A DNA stretch of 64,000 nucleotides from Blautia sp. (GTDB lineage: Bacteria > Bacillota > Clostridia > Lachnospirales > Lachnospiraceae), in the NCBI GenBank assembly GCA_029257805.1, contig JARIAR010000031.1, forward strand, positions 1 to 64,000, in the 5' to 3' direction. A program made the position numbers and the translations under genes. The notes under the pieces were generated by a model that did not search any database, was not told the DNA's origin, and saw only the letters and a list, made by a program, of their open reading frames with translations. Positions 35,274 to 43,577 of this stretch are shown piece by piece. How positions within the stretch are numbered: position 1 is the stretch's first letter; each line of letters starts with the position of its first letter.

Positions 35274-36476
35274 ATGTCCTTAGCAATCGTAACTTTAAAA
35301 AAAGGGGAAGGCCGTTTGTTAAAATCCGGTGGAGCCTGGATTTTTAATAATGAAATAGGAAGTATTACAGGAAGCTTTCAGAATGGAGACATTGTTCTTG
35401 TACATGATTTTGATGGTTATCCTCTTGGACGTGGATTTATTAATACGAATTCTAAAATCACGGTTCGTCTTTTAACACGGGACGAACGCCAGGAAATTGA
35501 TGACGCATTTATGGAGGCCCGTGTACGTGATGCCTGGGAATATCGTAAGAAAGTAGTAGATACAGGATGCTGTCGTCTGATCTTTGGAGAAGCTGATTTT
35601 TTGCCGGGACTGGTGGTTGATAAGTTCTCTGATGTGCTTGTGGTGCAGTCTCTGGCACTTGGCATTGAACGGTGGAAAGAAAAAATTGTAAAAATGCTGA
35701 AAGAAATTCTGGAAGAAGACGGTATCCGGATACGAGGCGTTTATGAAAGAAGCGATGTGAAGGTACGGCGTCAGGAAGGAATGGAACTTTATAAAGGGTT
35801 TCTTGGAGAAGAATTTCCAACACTTGTGCAGATTGAAGAAAATGGCGTAAAGTATGAAGTAGATATTAAAGACGGACAGAAGACAGGGTTCTTCCTGGAT
35901 CAGAAATATAACCGCCTTGCTATCCAGAGATTATGTAGAAATGCAAAAGTTCTTGACTGTTTTACCCATACAGGTTCTTTTGCATTAAATGCCGGAATCG
36001 CAGGAGCTGCAAGTGTAACAGGTGTGGATGCGTCTGCTTTGGCAGTGGAACAGGCAACAAGAAATGCAGAATTAAATGGCTTATCCCAGAGTGTAAAATT
36101 TATCTGTGAGGATGTTTTTGAACTGCTTCCAAAACTGGAAGAGACAGGGGAAAAGTTTGATGTGGTGATTTTGGATCCGCCGGCATTTACAAAATCCAGA
36201 AGTTCCATAAAGAATGCAGTAAAAGGTTATAGAGAAATAAATCTGCGGGCTATGAAACTTGTGAAAGATGGAGGGTTCTTGGCAACCTGTTCCTGTTCGC
36301 ATTTTATGGATTATGAACTTTTTACAAAAACAATCGGGCAGGCGGCTAAAAATGTGCATAAGCGTTTGCGTCAGGTGGAATATAGAACACAGGCTCCGGA
36401 TCATCCGATCTTATGGGCGGCAGATGAATCATATTATTTGAAATTTTATATTTTTCAGGTGTGCAGTGAGCGATAA
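35274..36476 (+). CDS. RlmI-like class I SAM-dependent rRNA cytosine methyltransferase
   Basis: 400 residues. An N-terminal PUA domain (about 1-75, KKGEGRLLKSGGAWIFNNEI) is followed by a linker and a Rossmann methyltransferase domain: VLDCFTHTGSFALNAGIAGA (motif I), VTGVDASALAV, and the catalytic-loop motif VILDPPAFTKSR. The family includes RlmI, which makes 5-methylcytidine in 23S rRNA; the exact target here is inferred. AGGAG lies eight bases before the ATG. The flavin reductase gene begins 16 bases after its stop. Confidence 0.87.
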   Translation: MSLAIVTLKKGEGRLLKSGGAWIFNNEIGSITGSFQNGDIVLVHDFDGYPLGRGFINTNSKITVRLLTRDERQEIDDAFMEARVRDAWEYRKKVVDTGCCRLIFGEADFLPGLVVDKFSDVLVVQSLALGIERWKEKIVKMLKEILEEDGIRIRGVYERSDVKVRRQEGMELYKGFLGEEFPTLVQIEENGVKYEVDIKDGQKTGFFLDQKYNRLAIQRLCRNAKVLDCFTHTGSFALNAGIAGAASVTGVDASALAVEQATRNAELNGLSQSVKFICEDVFELLPKLEETGEKFDVVILDPPAFTKSRSSIKNAVKGYREINLRAMKLVKDGGFLATCSCSHFMDYELFTKTIGQAAKNVHKRLRQVEYRTQAPDHPILWAADESYYLKFYIFQVCSER

Positions 36477-36492
36477 AGCAGGAGGAATGAAA

Positions 36493-37002
36493 ATGGGATT
36501 TAAGGAAATAAAAGCAGAAGAACTGGTATTGAATCCATTTACCAAAATTGGAAAGGAATGGCTCCTTATTACAGCAGGGAATGAAGAAAACTGTAATACC
36601 ATGACAGCCAGCTGGGGGTCCATGGGAGTGATATGGGGGAAAAATGCAGTGACGGTATATATTCGTCCGCAGCGTTATACAAAAGAATTTGTAGACCGAG
36701 AAGAGACATTTACGATTTCTGTTCTTGGAGAGGAATATAGAAAAGCTCTGAATTATTGCGGACAGGTTTGTGGAAAAGGTATCAATAAAATAGAAGAAGC
36801 AGGTCTGAATCCCTATTATGTTGATGGAACAACAGGAATTGAGGAAGCAGATTTGATCATGGTGTGCAGAAAAATGTATCACGATGATATAAAACCGCAG
36901 TGTTTTGATCAAGAAGAGAAAGATGGAAGATGGTATCCACAGAAAGATTATCATACAATGTATATTGCAGAGATTGAAAAAGTTTTAGTGAAAGAAGCGT
37001 AA
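36493..37002 (+). CDS. Flavin reductase family protein
   Basis: 169 residues from ATG 36493, set by CAGGAGG seven bases upstream; two other in-frame starts overlap that site or the previous gene. The FMN-binding split-barrel pattern is clear: LLITAGNEENCNTMTASWGS, then VTVYIRPQRYTKEFVDREE and FTISVLGE. Members bind FMN and act as flavin reductases or oxidoreductases of unknown partner. It is probably co-transcribed with the upstream methyltransferase gene. Confidence 0.82.
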   Translation: MGFKEIKAEELVLNPFTKIGKEWLLITAGNEENCNTMTASWGSMGVIWGKNAVTVYIRPQRYTKEFVDREETFTISVLGEEYRKALNYCGQVCGKGINKIEEAGLNPYYVDGTTGIEEADLIMVCRKMYHDDIKPQCFDQEEKDGRWYPQKDYHTMYIAEIEKVLVKEA

Positions 37003-37019
37003 GGAGCAGTGGATTTATT

Positions 37020-37427
37020 ATGAAAGAAAAATTTATGCGGTTCATGCAGGGGCGCTATGGAGTAGATTCTTTATCCAGATTTACAATAGGAGCGGCGCTT
37101 GTATGTATATTGCTGGCAAATTTCATGGGAAGGAGTCGGGCAGGTGTACTTCTTAATACATTAGGATTGGCAGCCATTGTTTATACGTATTTTCGGATTT
37201 TTTCTAAAAACATTCAAAAAAGATACGCAGAGAATCAGAAATATCTTGCTGTGACTGCAAATATACGTATGCGTTTTCAGAAAGAAAAAAATCTGATGGC
37301 AGAGCGCAGAACCAATCATATTTATACATGTCCGGGATGTGGACAGAAGATCAGGATCCCAAGAGGAAAAGGCAAGATAGAGATAGAATGTCCAAAGTGT
37401 CGTACAAAGTTTGTAAAAAGGAGCTAG
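37020..37427 (+). CDS. Small membrane protein with C-terminal zinc ribbon
   Basis: 135 residues. Two hydrophobic helices (residues about 21-36 and 42-60) precede a basic cytosolic stretch and a treble-clef/zinc-ribbon at the end with CPGCGQK and CPKCRTKF (four Cys). Such ribbons bind one zinc. The specific family is not recognised. It stands 17 bases after the flavin reductase gene and one base before the DUF5685 gene, and appears to form one unit with the DUF5685 and J-domain genes. Confidence 0.75.
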   Translation: MKEKFMRFMQGRYGVDSLSRFTIGAALVCILLANFMGRSRAGVLLNTLGLAAIVYTYFRIFSKNIQKRYAENQKYLAVTANIRMRFQKEKNLMAERRTNHIYTCPGCGQKIRIPRGKGKIEIECPKCRTKFVKRS

Positions 37428-37428
37428 T

Positions 37429-38283
37429 ATGTTCGGTTACATAGTTGTAAATAAGCCGGAGCTGAAAATCAAGGATTTTGATACATATCGTTCGTTTTAT
37501 TGTGGACTGTGCCGGGAACTGAAACACAGATACGGAATTTCCGGACAGATTTCCATAAGTTATGATATGACGTTTGTCGTTATGCTTTTAAGCGGTTTGT
37601 ATGAGCCGTCTACAAAAAAAGGAACAACGAGGTGCGGTGTGCATCCAATTCATAAGCAGTCTGTAAGAAAAAATGAAATTACAGAATACGGGGCAGATAT
37701 GAATGTGCTGTTAACATATTATAAGTGCATGGATGACTGGAATGATGAAAAAAAAGTAACACGGCGTATTTATGCTGCACTTTTGCAAAACAGAGAAAAT
37801 CGTTTGGAAGCTGTATATAAAAATAAAATTCAGGTAATTATAAATGATTTGGAACAGCTTTCCCGGTGGGAGAAAGCAGGAGAGAAAGATCTGGACAAAA
37901 TGGCCGGATGTTTTGGGAAGATCATGGAAGAAATTTTTGCTTATCGAGAAGATGTATGGGAAAAGTCCCTGAGAAGAATGGGATTTTATCTTGGGAAATT
38001 TATTTATCTTTTAGATGCTTATGATGATGTGGAGAAAGATATAGAAAAAGAAAACTATAATCCATTTGCCGAGAAATATAAGAGCAAACATTTTGAAGAA
38101 GAAGTACGCAGCATTTTGATTATGATGCTGGCAGAAGTGTGTAAAGAATTTGAGAAACTTCCTATTATAAAATATGGAGATATTTTAAGAAATATACTGT
38201 ATTCTGGTGTCTGGTGCAGATTTGAGGATATTAGTCGAAGGAGAAGGGAAGAACAGGAGAAAGAAAATGTTAGATCCATATAG
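37429..38283 (+). CDS. DUF5685 family protein
   Basis: 284 residues, no signal peptide or membrane helix. The N-terminus [20 protein letters not shown] with [13 protein letters not shown], and [15 protein letters not shown] further on, match the DUF5685 family. Its all-helical appearance and DDW, DDVEKD segments recall isoprenoid-synthase-like folds, but no activity is known. Its 3' end overlaps the J-domain gene by 17 bases, suggesting the products are made together. Confidence 0.8.
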   Translation: MFGYIVVNKPELKIKDFDTYRSFYCGLCRELKHRYGISGQISISYDMTFVVMLLSGLYEPSTKKGTTRCGVHPIHKQSVRKNEITEYGADMNVLLTYYKCMDDWNDEKKVTRRIYAALLQNRENRLEAVYKNKIQVIINDLEQLSRWEKAGEKDLDKMAGCFGKIMEEIFAYREDVWEKSLRRMGFYLGKFIYLLDAYDDVEKDIEKENYNPFAEKYKSKHFEEEVRSILIMMLAEVCKEFEKLPIIKYGDILRNILYSGVWCRFEDISRRRREEQEKENVRSI

Positions 38284-38917
38284 TGTATTAGGTGTACAGA
38301 GGAGTGCATCAGACGAAGAAATAAAAAAAGCATATCGACGTCAAAGCAGAAAGTACCATCCGGATGCAAATATCAATAATCCAAACAAGGAGTTGGCTGA
38401 GGAAAAGTTTAAAGAGGTACAGCAGGCTTATGAACAGATTATGAAAGAAAGAGAATACGGATATGATTCCTCCGGGATGAATGACGGATATGGCGGATTC
38501 GGCGGATATGGTGGTTTTGGCAGACAGCAGAACAGCACATATCAGGATGAAGAAGGGCTTCGCAGACAGGCAGCAGCCAATTATGTACAAAGTGGACATT
38601 ATCAGGAGGCATTAAATGTATTGAATGCACTTGGGCAACGGAATGGACAGTGGTATTATTTGTCAGCTATGGCAAATATGGGAATTGGGAATAATGTAAA
38701 TGCATTGAATCATATTCGGGAAGCGGTGCGATTGGAGCCGGATAATGTTCAGTATCAAATGCTTCTTCGACGAATGGAGGGCGGAGGAACCTGGTATCAG
38801 GAGCAGCAGAATCCCTTTGGAGGAATGCCCCGAAGCGGAGGAGATATTTGCATGAATTTATGTCTGGCTCAGGCTGCATGTAATTGCTGCTGTCCCGGAA
38901 CATTTTTTTGTTGTTGA
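38267..38917 (+). CDS. J-domain protein with TPR-like region and Cys-rich C-terminus
   Basis: 216 residues from ATG 38267 (AGGAGA six bases upstream). Residues 1-65 are a J domain with the Hsp70-activating HPD in [10 protein letters not shown] Gly/Tyr-rich linker ([12 protein letters not shown]) follows, then two TPR-like helical repeats ([37 protein letters not shown]). The tail [12 protein letters not shown] is very rich in cysteine (nine in the last 30 residues). It should recruit DnaK to a client, perhaps the DUF5685 protein or the zinc-ribbon membrane protein encoded upstream. Confidence 0.82.
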   Translation: MLDPYSVLGVQRSASDEEIKKAYRRQSRKYHPDANINNPNKELAEEKFKEVQQAYEQIMKEREYGYDSSGMNDGYGGFGGYGGFGRQQNSTYQDEEGLRRQAAANYVQSGHYQEALNVLNALGQRNGQWYYLSAMANMGIGNNVNALNHIREAVRLEPDNVQYQMLLRRMEGGGTWYQEQQNPFGGMPRSGGDICMNLCLAQAACNCCCPGTFFCC

Positions 38918-38929
38918 TATAGAAAAATA

Positions 38930-38958
38930 TTGACAATTGAAATTAAGAATATTACTAT
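38930..38958 (+). promoter_or_regulatory. Promoter of ddh
   Basis: TTGACA (38930-38935) and TACTAT (38953-38958) with a 17-bp spacer; the predicted start site is about 30 bases before the ATG. Confidence 0.65.
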
Positions 38959-38993
38959 TTTAAAGTCTTAAAAAATATAGGAGGTAACCAAAT

Positions 38994-39980
38994 ATGAGTA
39001 TACGTATTGGAATTTTAGGATATGGAAATCTGGGACGAGGCGTGGAATGTGCCATTAAACATAATCCGGATATGGAACTGGTTGGAGTTTTTACACGCCG
39101 TGATCCTTCAACGGTAAATATTCTTACAGAAGGTGCAAAAGTATATTCTGTAGAAAAAGCCTCAGAAATGAAAGATGATATAGATGTTATGATTCTTTGT
39201 GGAGGCAGTGCAACAGATCTGCCGGCACAGACACCGGAGTTTGCACAGTGGTTTAATGTTGTAGATAGTTTTGATACACATGCAAAAATTCCGGAGCATT
39301 TTGCCAATGTAGATGCAGCAGCAGAGAAAAGCGGACATGTTGGAATTATTTCTGTAGGTTGGGATCCGGGTATGTTTTCTCTTAACAGAATGTATGCAAA
39401 TGCAATTCTTACAAATGGAAAAGATTATACATTCTGGGGCAAAGGGGTAAGCCAGGGACATTCTGATGCAATTCGCCGTGTAGAAGGTGTAAAAGATGGA
39501 AAACAGTATACCATTCCGGTTGAATCTGCATTAGAAGCAGTGAGAAACGGAGAAATGCCGGAACTTACAACAAGACAGAAACATATTCGGGAATGTTTTG
39601 TTGTAGCAGAAGAAGGCGCAGATCTTGCCCGCATAGAAGAAGAAATTAAAAATATGCCGAATTATTTTGCGGATTATGATACAACCGTTCATTTTATTAC
39701 CGAAGAAGAATTAAAGCGTGATCATAGTGGAATCCCGCATGGTGGTTTTGTAATTCGAAGTGGAAAGACAGGATGGAATGACGAAAATCAGCATGTAATT
39801 GAATATAGCCTTAAACTGGATTCTAATCCGGAATTTACATCCTCTGTAATTGTTGCTTATGCTCGTGCCGCTTACCGTATGCATAAAGAAGGGCAGAAAG
39901 GATGTAAAACCGTGTTTGATGTGGCACCTGCATATTTAAGTGCAATGGATGGAGCAGAACTTCGTAAACACCTTCTGTAA
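38994..39980 (+). CDS. ddh: meso-Diaminopimelate D-dehydrogenase
   Basis: 328 residues, as usual for the family. It performs the one-step reductive amination of tetrahydrodipicolinate to meso-diaminopimelate with NADPH, for lysine and peptidoglycan. The Rossmann start IGILGYGNLGRGVE and FTRRDP (NADPH-phosphate recognition) are followed by the dehydrogenase-specific SVGWDPGMFSLNR, GKGVSQGHSDAIRR and HGGFVIR segments. AGGAGGT precedes the ATG. It has its own promoter and terminator. Confidence 0.93.
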   Translation: MSIRIGILGYGNLGRGVECAIKHNPDMELVGVFTRRDPSTVNILTEGAKVYSVEKASEMKDDIDVMILCGGSATDLPAQTPEFAQWFNVVDSFDTHAKIPEHFANVDAAAEKSGHVGIISVGWDPGMFSLNRMYANAILTNGKDYTFWGKGVSQGHSDAIRRVEGVKDGKQYTIPVESALEAVRNGEMPELTTRQKHIRECFVVAEEGADLARIEEEIKNMPNYFADYDTTVHFITEEELKRDHSGIPHGGFVIRSGKTGWNDENQHVIEYSLKLDSNPEFTSSVIVAYARAAYRMHKEGQKGCKTVFDVAPAYLSAMDGAELRKHLL

Positions 39981-40008
39981 TTTTAGGATGTATTTGTAAA
40001 TAGAGTGT

Positions 40009-40047
40009 AAAAAAGGATGAAACAAGGAAATGTTCATCCTTTTTTTT
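40009..40047 (+). terminator. Terminator of ddh
   Basis: AAAAAAGGATGAA pairs with TTCATCCTTTTTT around CAAGGAAATG, followed by further T. Confidence 0.9.
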
Positions 40048-40063
40048 GTGCCGCAATTTCTGG

Positions 40064-40092
40064 TTGACGGAATGTTTCCTTTGAGATATAAT
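40064..40092 (+). promoter_or_regulatory. Promoter of the choline-binding-repeat NlpC/P60 gene
   Basis: TTGACG (40064-40069) and TATAAT (40087-40092) with a 17-bp spacer give a predicted start near 40099, leaving an 80-base leader. Confidence 0.75.
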
Positions 40093-40105
40093 GAGGTCAT
40101 GGATT

Positions 40106-40122
40106 TGTAACAAAATTGTAAA
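40106..40122 (+). promoter_or_regulatory. WalR-like box just downstream of the promoter
   Basis: TGTAAC-AAAAT-TGTAAA fits the WalR (YycF) consensus TGTWAH-N5-TGTWAH exactly. WalR controls cell-wall hydrolases. Its place just after the predicted start site would favour repression, if the promoter call is right. Confidence 0.5.
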
Positions 40123-40177
40123 AAATAGTGTGTAAAGAAATCCACACGTAATAAAAAAGAAAAAAAGGAAGGTAGAT

Positions 40178-41770
40178 ATGCGAAATATATGTAAGAAGTT
40201 CAAGATTTTTGGATTACTTCTGATACTTGTAGTTGCCACTGCCGGAATTACAACATATGTAAACCCGACTCAGGTAGAGGCGGCAACCAAGAAAGGTTTC
40301 CAGAAAATTAACGGAAAACAATATTACATATTACAAAGTGGGGCAAAGGCAAAAGGCTGGCTTACTTTGAATGGTAAGAAATACTACTTTGATCCGAAAA
40401 CAGGTGTTCAGAAAAAAGGCTGGCTTACCTTAAATGGCAAGAAGTATTATTTTACAAACTCCAGTAAACCTCAGGACTGTACCATGGCGATTGGATGGAG
40501 ACAGGATAAAGAGGGAAACAGACGGTATTTTACCCGGTCTGGTATCATGGTAAAAGGCTGGCTTACTTTAGAAAATAAAAAATATTACTTTGATAAAACC
40601 TCAGGTATTATGCGGAAAGGCTGGTTGTACGAGGGTGGATATAAGTATTATTTTAATACGAAGACAGGTATCATGTCTTCGGACGTTCTTCTGACAGATA
40701 CAAAGAGAAAGATTACAAGATACTTTAATAAATCTGGTCGTATGGCTCTTGGTTGGAAAACTTTTTCCAGTTCTAAAAAATGCTATTTTGAGTCAAATAA
40801 AGGAAAAGAAAACGATGGTGCGATGGTACATGGGTTTAAAGAAATCGATGGAAAAACGTACTATTTTTTAAGTACAGATGGAAGAAAAGTAACAAAATGG
40901 GTAACCAATAAGAAGACAGGTGCAAAGTATTATCTCAATCCGGCAAACGGCGGTGTGCGTGTAGAGAATACAGAGATGAAGATTGATGGCAAAACCTACG
41001 TTTTTGATAAAGACGGTGTAGCAACTCTGAAACAGAATGTAGGTCCGGACGTAACAGCCCCAACAGGAAAGAGAACCATTAAGAACTACCTTGCAGGGGC
41101 ACTTCAGCCGGTAGGACAGGCTCTTTATGTATGGGGCGGAGGATGGAATGATTCTACCAGAAAAGGTGTAAGTCCAAAGTGGAGAGAATGGTATAACAGC
41201 CAGGATAGCGATTATAATTATCATGACTGGGATGATTTAAGTACGGCAAATCGTGCGAAAGGTCTTGACTGCTCCGGATTCGTAGGATGGGCTGCTTACC
41301 AGGTAATGCATAACAGAAGCGGTGAAGGGTACGGCTATACAGTTGTTTCCGGTGAGATTGGTGATTCCTACAGAAGAAGAGGATGGGGAAGCATTCTGAC
41401 ACAGTCTTCCCTTGCAGGAAGCAATTACACCTTGAAACCGGGAGACATAGGATACAATAGTGGCCATACATGGATCGTTCTTGGTCAGTGTAGTGATAAG
41501 AGTGTGGTGATCGTACACTCTACCCCAAATGCCGGCTGTCAGATTTCCGGTACTCCTACACCGAAAGGTGATTATGGAAGTGAGGCAATCGCACTTGCAG
41601 AACAGTATATGTCAAGATATCCGGGTGTAAGCAAATATGACTATCATGAATCAAGTGGAAACTACATCCGTAATGGAAACTACTTTAGATGGAGTACAAA
41701 TGTACTTTCAGATCCGGAAGGATATAGAAACAGAACCGCAGATCAGATACTTTCAGATCTGTTTTCATAA
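40178..41770 (+). CDS. Secreted NlpC/P60-like hydrolase with cell-wall-binding repeats
   Basis: 530 residues. A signal peptide (about 1-35, ending VEAA) is followed by about ten CW_binding_1-type repeats (GWLTLNGKKYYFDPKTGVQKK and variants, about 40-290), which bind choline or other wall polymers. The C-terminal catalytic domain (about 300-530) has the NlpC/P60 pattern: GLDCSGFVGWAAY with the nucleophile Cys, and NSGHTWIVLG with the His. It is likely a peptidoglycan endopeptidase tethered to the wall. AAGGAAGG precedes the ATG. Confidence 0.85.
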   Translation: MRNICKKFKIFGLLLILVVATAGITTYVNPTQVEAATKKGFQKINGKQYYILQSGAKAKGWLTLNGKKYYFDPKTGVQKKGWLTLNGKKYYFTNSSKPQDCTMAIGWRQDKEGNRRYFTRSGIMVKGWLTLENKKYYFDKTSGIMRKGWLYEGGYKYYFNTKTGIMSSDVLLTDTKRKITRYFNKSGRMALGWKTFSSSKKCYFESNKGKENDGAMVHGFKEIDGKTYYFLSTDGRKVTKWVTNKKTGAKYYLNPANGGVRVENTEMKIDGKTYVFDKDGVATLKQNVGPDVTAPTGKRTIKNYLAGALQPVGQALYVWGGGWNDSTRKGVSPKWREWYNSQDSDYNYHDWDDLSTANRAKGLDCSGFVGWAAYQVMHNRSGEGYGYTVVSGEIGDSYRRRGWGSILTQSSLAGSNYTLKPGDIGYNSGHTWIVLGQCSDKSVVIVHSTPNAGCQISGTPTPKGDYGSEAIALAEQYMSRYPGVSKYDYHESSGNYIRNGNYFRWSTNVLSDPEGYRNRTADQILSDLFS

Positions 41771-41780
41771 GTGAAAAAGC

Positions 41781-41814
41781 AAAAAAGGAAAGGCAGAGAT
41801 GCCTTTCTTTTTTT
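41781..41814 (+). terminator. Terminator after the first NlpC/P60 gene
   Basis: GGAAAGGC and GCCTTTCT pair around AGAGAT, followed by TTTTTTT. Confidence 0.8.
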
Positions 41815-41876
41815 ATAAGGCATTTCGGAAAAGTTACTAAATGTTACAGAATTTTAAACTTTTAGGTAAAAAAACC

Positions 41877-41905
41877 TTGCAATAGATGTAACGATATGTT
41901 AATAT
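41877..41905 (+). promoter_or_regulatory. Promoter of the coiled-coil NlpC/P60 gene
   Basis: TTGCAA (41877-41882) and TAATAT (41900-41905) with a 17-bp spacer. Several TGTWAH half-sites lie around it (41842, 41887, 41897, 41905) and AAATGTTACAGA occurs twice (41839-41850 and 41933-41944), so WalR-type control is possible although no box has perfect spacing. Confidence 0.5.
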
Positions 41906-41975
41906 GTAAAAGAATTAAATAAGATATTTCATAAATGTTACAGATAAGTATTAAAAGTTATGAGGGTGAATAATC

Positions 41976-43322
41976 ATGAAGAAAAGAATCATGTGCCTTG
42001 CAATGGCACTTTTAATGTGCACAACTCAGGCAGTGAGTGTAAGTGCTTCAAGAGAAGATGACTTGAGAGAGGAACAGGCTTGGACAAGCCAGCAGTTAGA
42101 TGCTACCTATGCTCGTATGGATGAGCTGTGGGCTGCAAAACAGCAGTTGGAAAGTGAAATAGCCACTCTCGATGCAAACCTTGTAGATGTTATGGTTTCT
42201 ATTGATGTTCTGAAAAGTGATATTTCCAGCAAGGAAGTTGATATCGTACGTACAAAACAGGATCTGGGAAAAGCACAGAAGGCTCGTGATAAACAATATG
42301 ATGCAATGAAAAAACGTATCCAGTATCTTTACGAAAAAGGCGGAGATGATGCCTGGTTCCAGATGATGATGAATGCAGAAAATCTGGCTGATCTTCTTAC
42401 AAGAGCAGAGTATACACAGAAAATGTACGATCAGGATAGAAAGAGCCTTGAAAAATATGTAAATACTGTAGATGAAGTAAAAAATCTTCAGACAAAATAT
42501 GAAAGCGAGCAGGCTGAACTGGAAGAAATGAAAGCTTCATATGAAGAACAGTCTGTAGTTCTTCAGAACCAGATTGATGAAAGAAGAGCGACTTCAGCAG
42601 ATTGTGATAATGAAATTGCATATGCACAGCAGCAGGCTACAGAATATGCAAATCTGATCGTAGAGCAGCAGGCAGAGATTGAAAGACTGGAAGCTGAGAG
42701 AATTGCCGCAGAAGAAGCAGCAAGAAGAGCAGCAGAAGAAGAGGCTGCAAGATTAGAAGCAGAACGTGCAGCACAGGCGGAAGCAGAGGCGAATAGCGAA
42801 AGCCAGGAAGAGCCGGTATATGATGAAGAAGGTAATGTGGTAGAAAATTCCGCAGAAGAATCTTCAGAAGCTTCATCCGGTGATGTAGAATACGATGAAT
42901 ATGGTAATGTAATTGATTCTGATAATACAGTATCTGTTGATGATTATGAAAGCCAGAGTGGCGGAAATAATTATTCAGGTTCCGGATCTTCCGTTGTAGA
43001 TTATGCAACACAGTTTGTTGGAAATCCATATGTATGGGGTGGTACAAGCCTTACAAACGGTGCAGACTGTTCCGGATTCGTACAGAGTGTTTACTCCAAT
43101 TTTGGTGTGAGTCTTCCAAGAACTTCTTATGAACAGCAGAATGCAGGTACAGAAGTTTCTTATGCAGATGCGCAGCCTGGAGATTTGATCTGCTACGGCG
43201 GTCATGTTGCCATCTATATGGGAAATGGACAGATTGTACATGCTTCCAACTCCAGAGATGGTATTAAAATCAGCAATGATGCAACATATAGAACAATTCT
43301 TTCTGTAAGAAGATTAGTATAG
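41976..43322 (+). CDS. Secreted coiled-coil NlpC/P60 endopeptidase (PcsB-like build)
   Basis: 448 residues. The signal peptide is about 1-25 (ending VSVSA). A long coiled coil (about 28-250) has heptads such as LDATYARMDELWAAKQQLE and ends in an Ala/Glu-rich run. An acidic, repeat-like linker (YDEEGNVVEN, YDEYGNVIDS) follows. The NlpC/P60 domain (about 330-448) has Cys in GADCSGFVQSVYSNFG and His in GGHVAIYMGNG. The build matches division hydrolases of the PcsB type that are switched on through the coiled coil by FtsEX; this role is inferred. Confidence 0.88.
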   Translation: MKKRIMCLAMALLMCTTQAVSVSASREDDLREEQAWTSQQLDATYARMDELWAAKQQLESEIATLDANLVDVMVSIDVLKSDISSKEVDIVRTKQDLGKAQKARDKQYDAMKKRIQYLYEKGGDDAWFQMMMNAENLADLLTRAEYTQKMYDQDRKSLEKYVNTVDEVKNLQTKYESEQAELEEMKASYEEQSVVLQNQIDERRATSADCDNEIAYAQQQATEYANLIVEQQAEIERLEAERIAAEEAARRAAEEEAARLEAERAAQAEAEANSESQEEPVYDEEGNVVENSAEESSEASSGDVEYDEYGNVIDSDNTVSVDDYESQSGGNNYSGSGSSVVDYATQFVGNPYVWGGTSLTNGADCSGFVQSVYSNFGVSLPRTSYEQQNAGTEVSYADAQPGDLICYGGHVAIYMGNGQIVHASNSRDGIKISNDATYRTILSVRRLV

Positions 43323-43330
43323 TTTATAAG

Positions 43331-43379
43331 AAAAAAAGTCATGCAAAGTATTGAAAAATACCTTGTATGACTTTTTTTT
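43331..43379 (+). terminator. Terminator after the coiled-coil NlpC/P60 gene
   Basis: AAAAAAAGTCAT pairs with ATGACTTTTTTT, enclosing further pairing (CAAaGTATT/ATACcTTG). Very strong. Confidence 0.9.
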
Positions 43380-43398
43380 AACAAAAAATAAAAAAAGA

Positions 43399-43427
43399 TT
43401 GTCCTATGATATATTTTATGATATAGT
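43399..43427 (+). promoter_or_regulatory. Promoter of the malate/Hdr/fumarate reductase operon
   Basis: TTGTCC (43399-43404) and TATAGT (43422-43427) with a 17-bp spacer. The leader to the ATG at 43578 is about 145 bases and AT-rich; I saw no clear attenuator in it. Confidence 0.6.
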
Positions 43428-43577
43428 GGTAGAAATGGAACTTAGCTGTAAAATATACAAAAAAAGGCGTTTGAATAATTAAGAATAGGTGAATAACGTC
43501 AAAATCATAAGTGGAGTTCCAGATTTTTTTTACCAAACATTGTTAAAAAAATGACAAAGTAATGAAAGGGGAATGTT

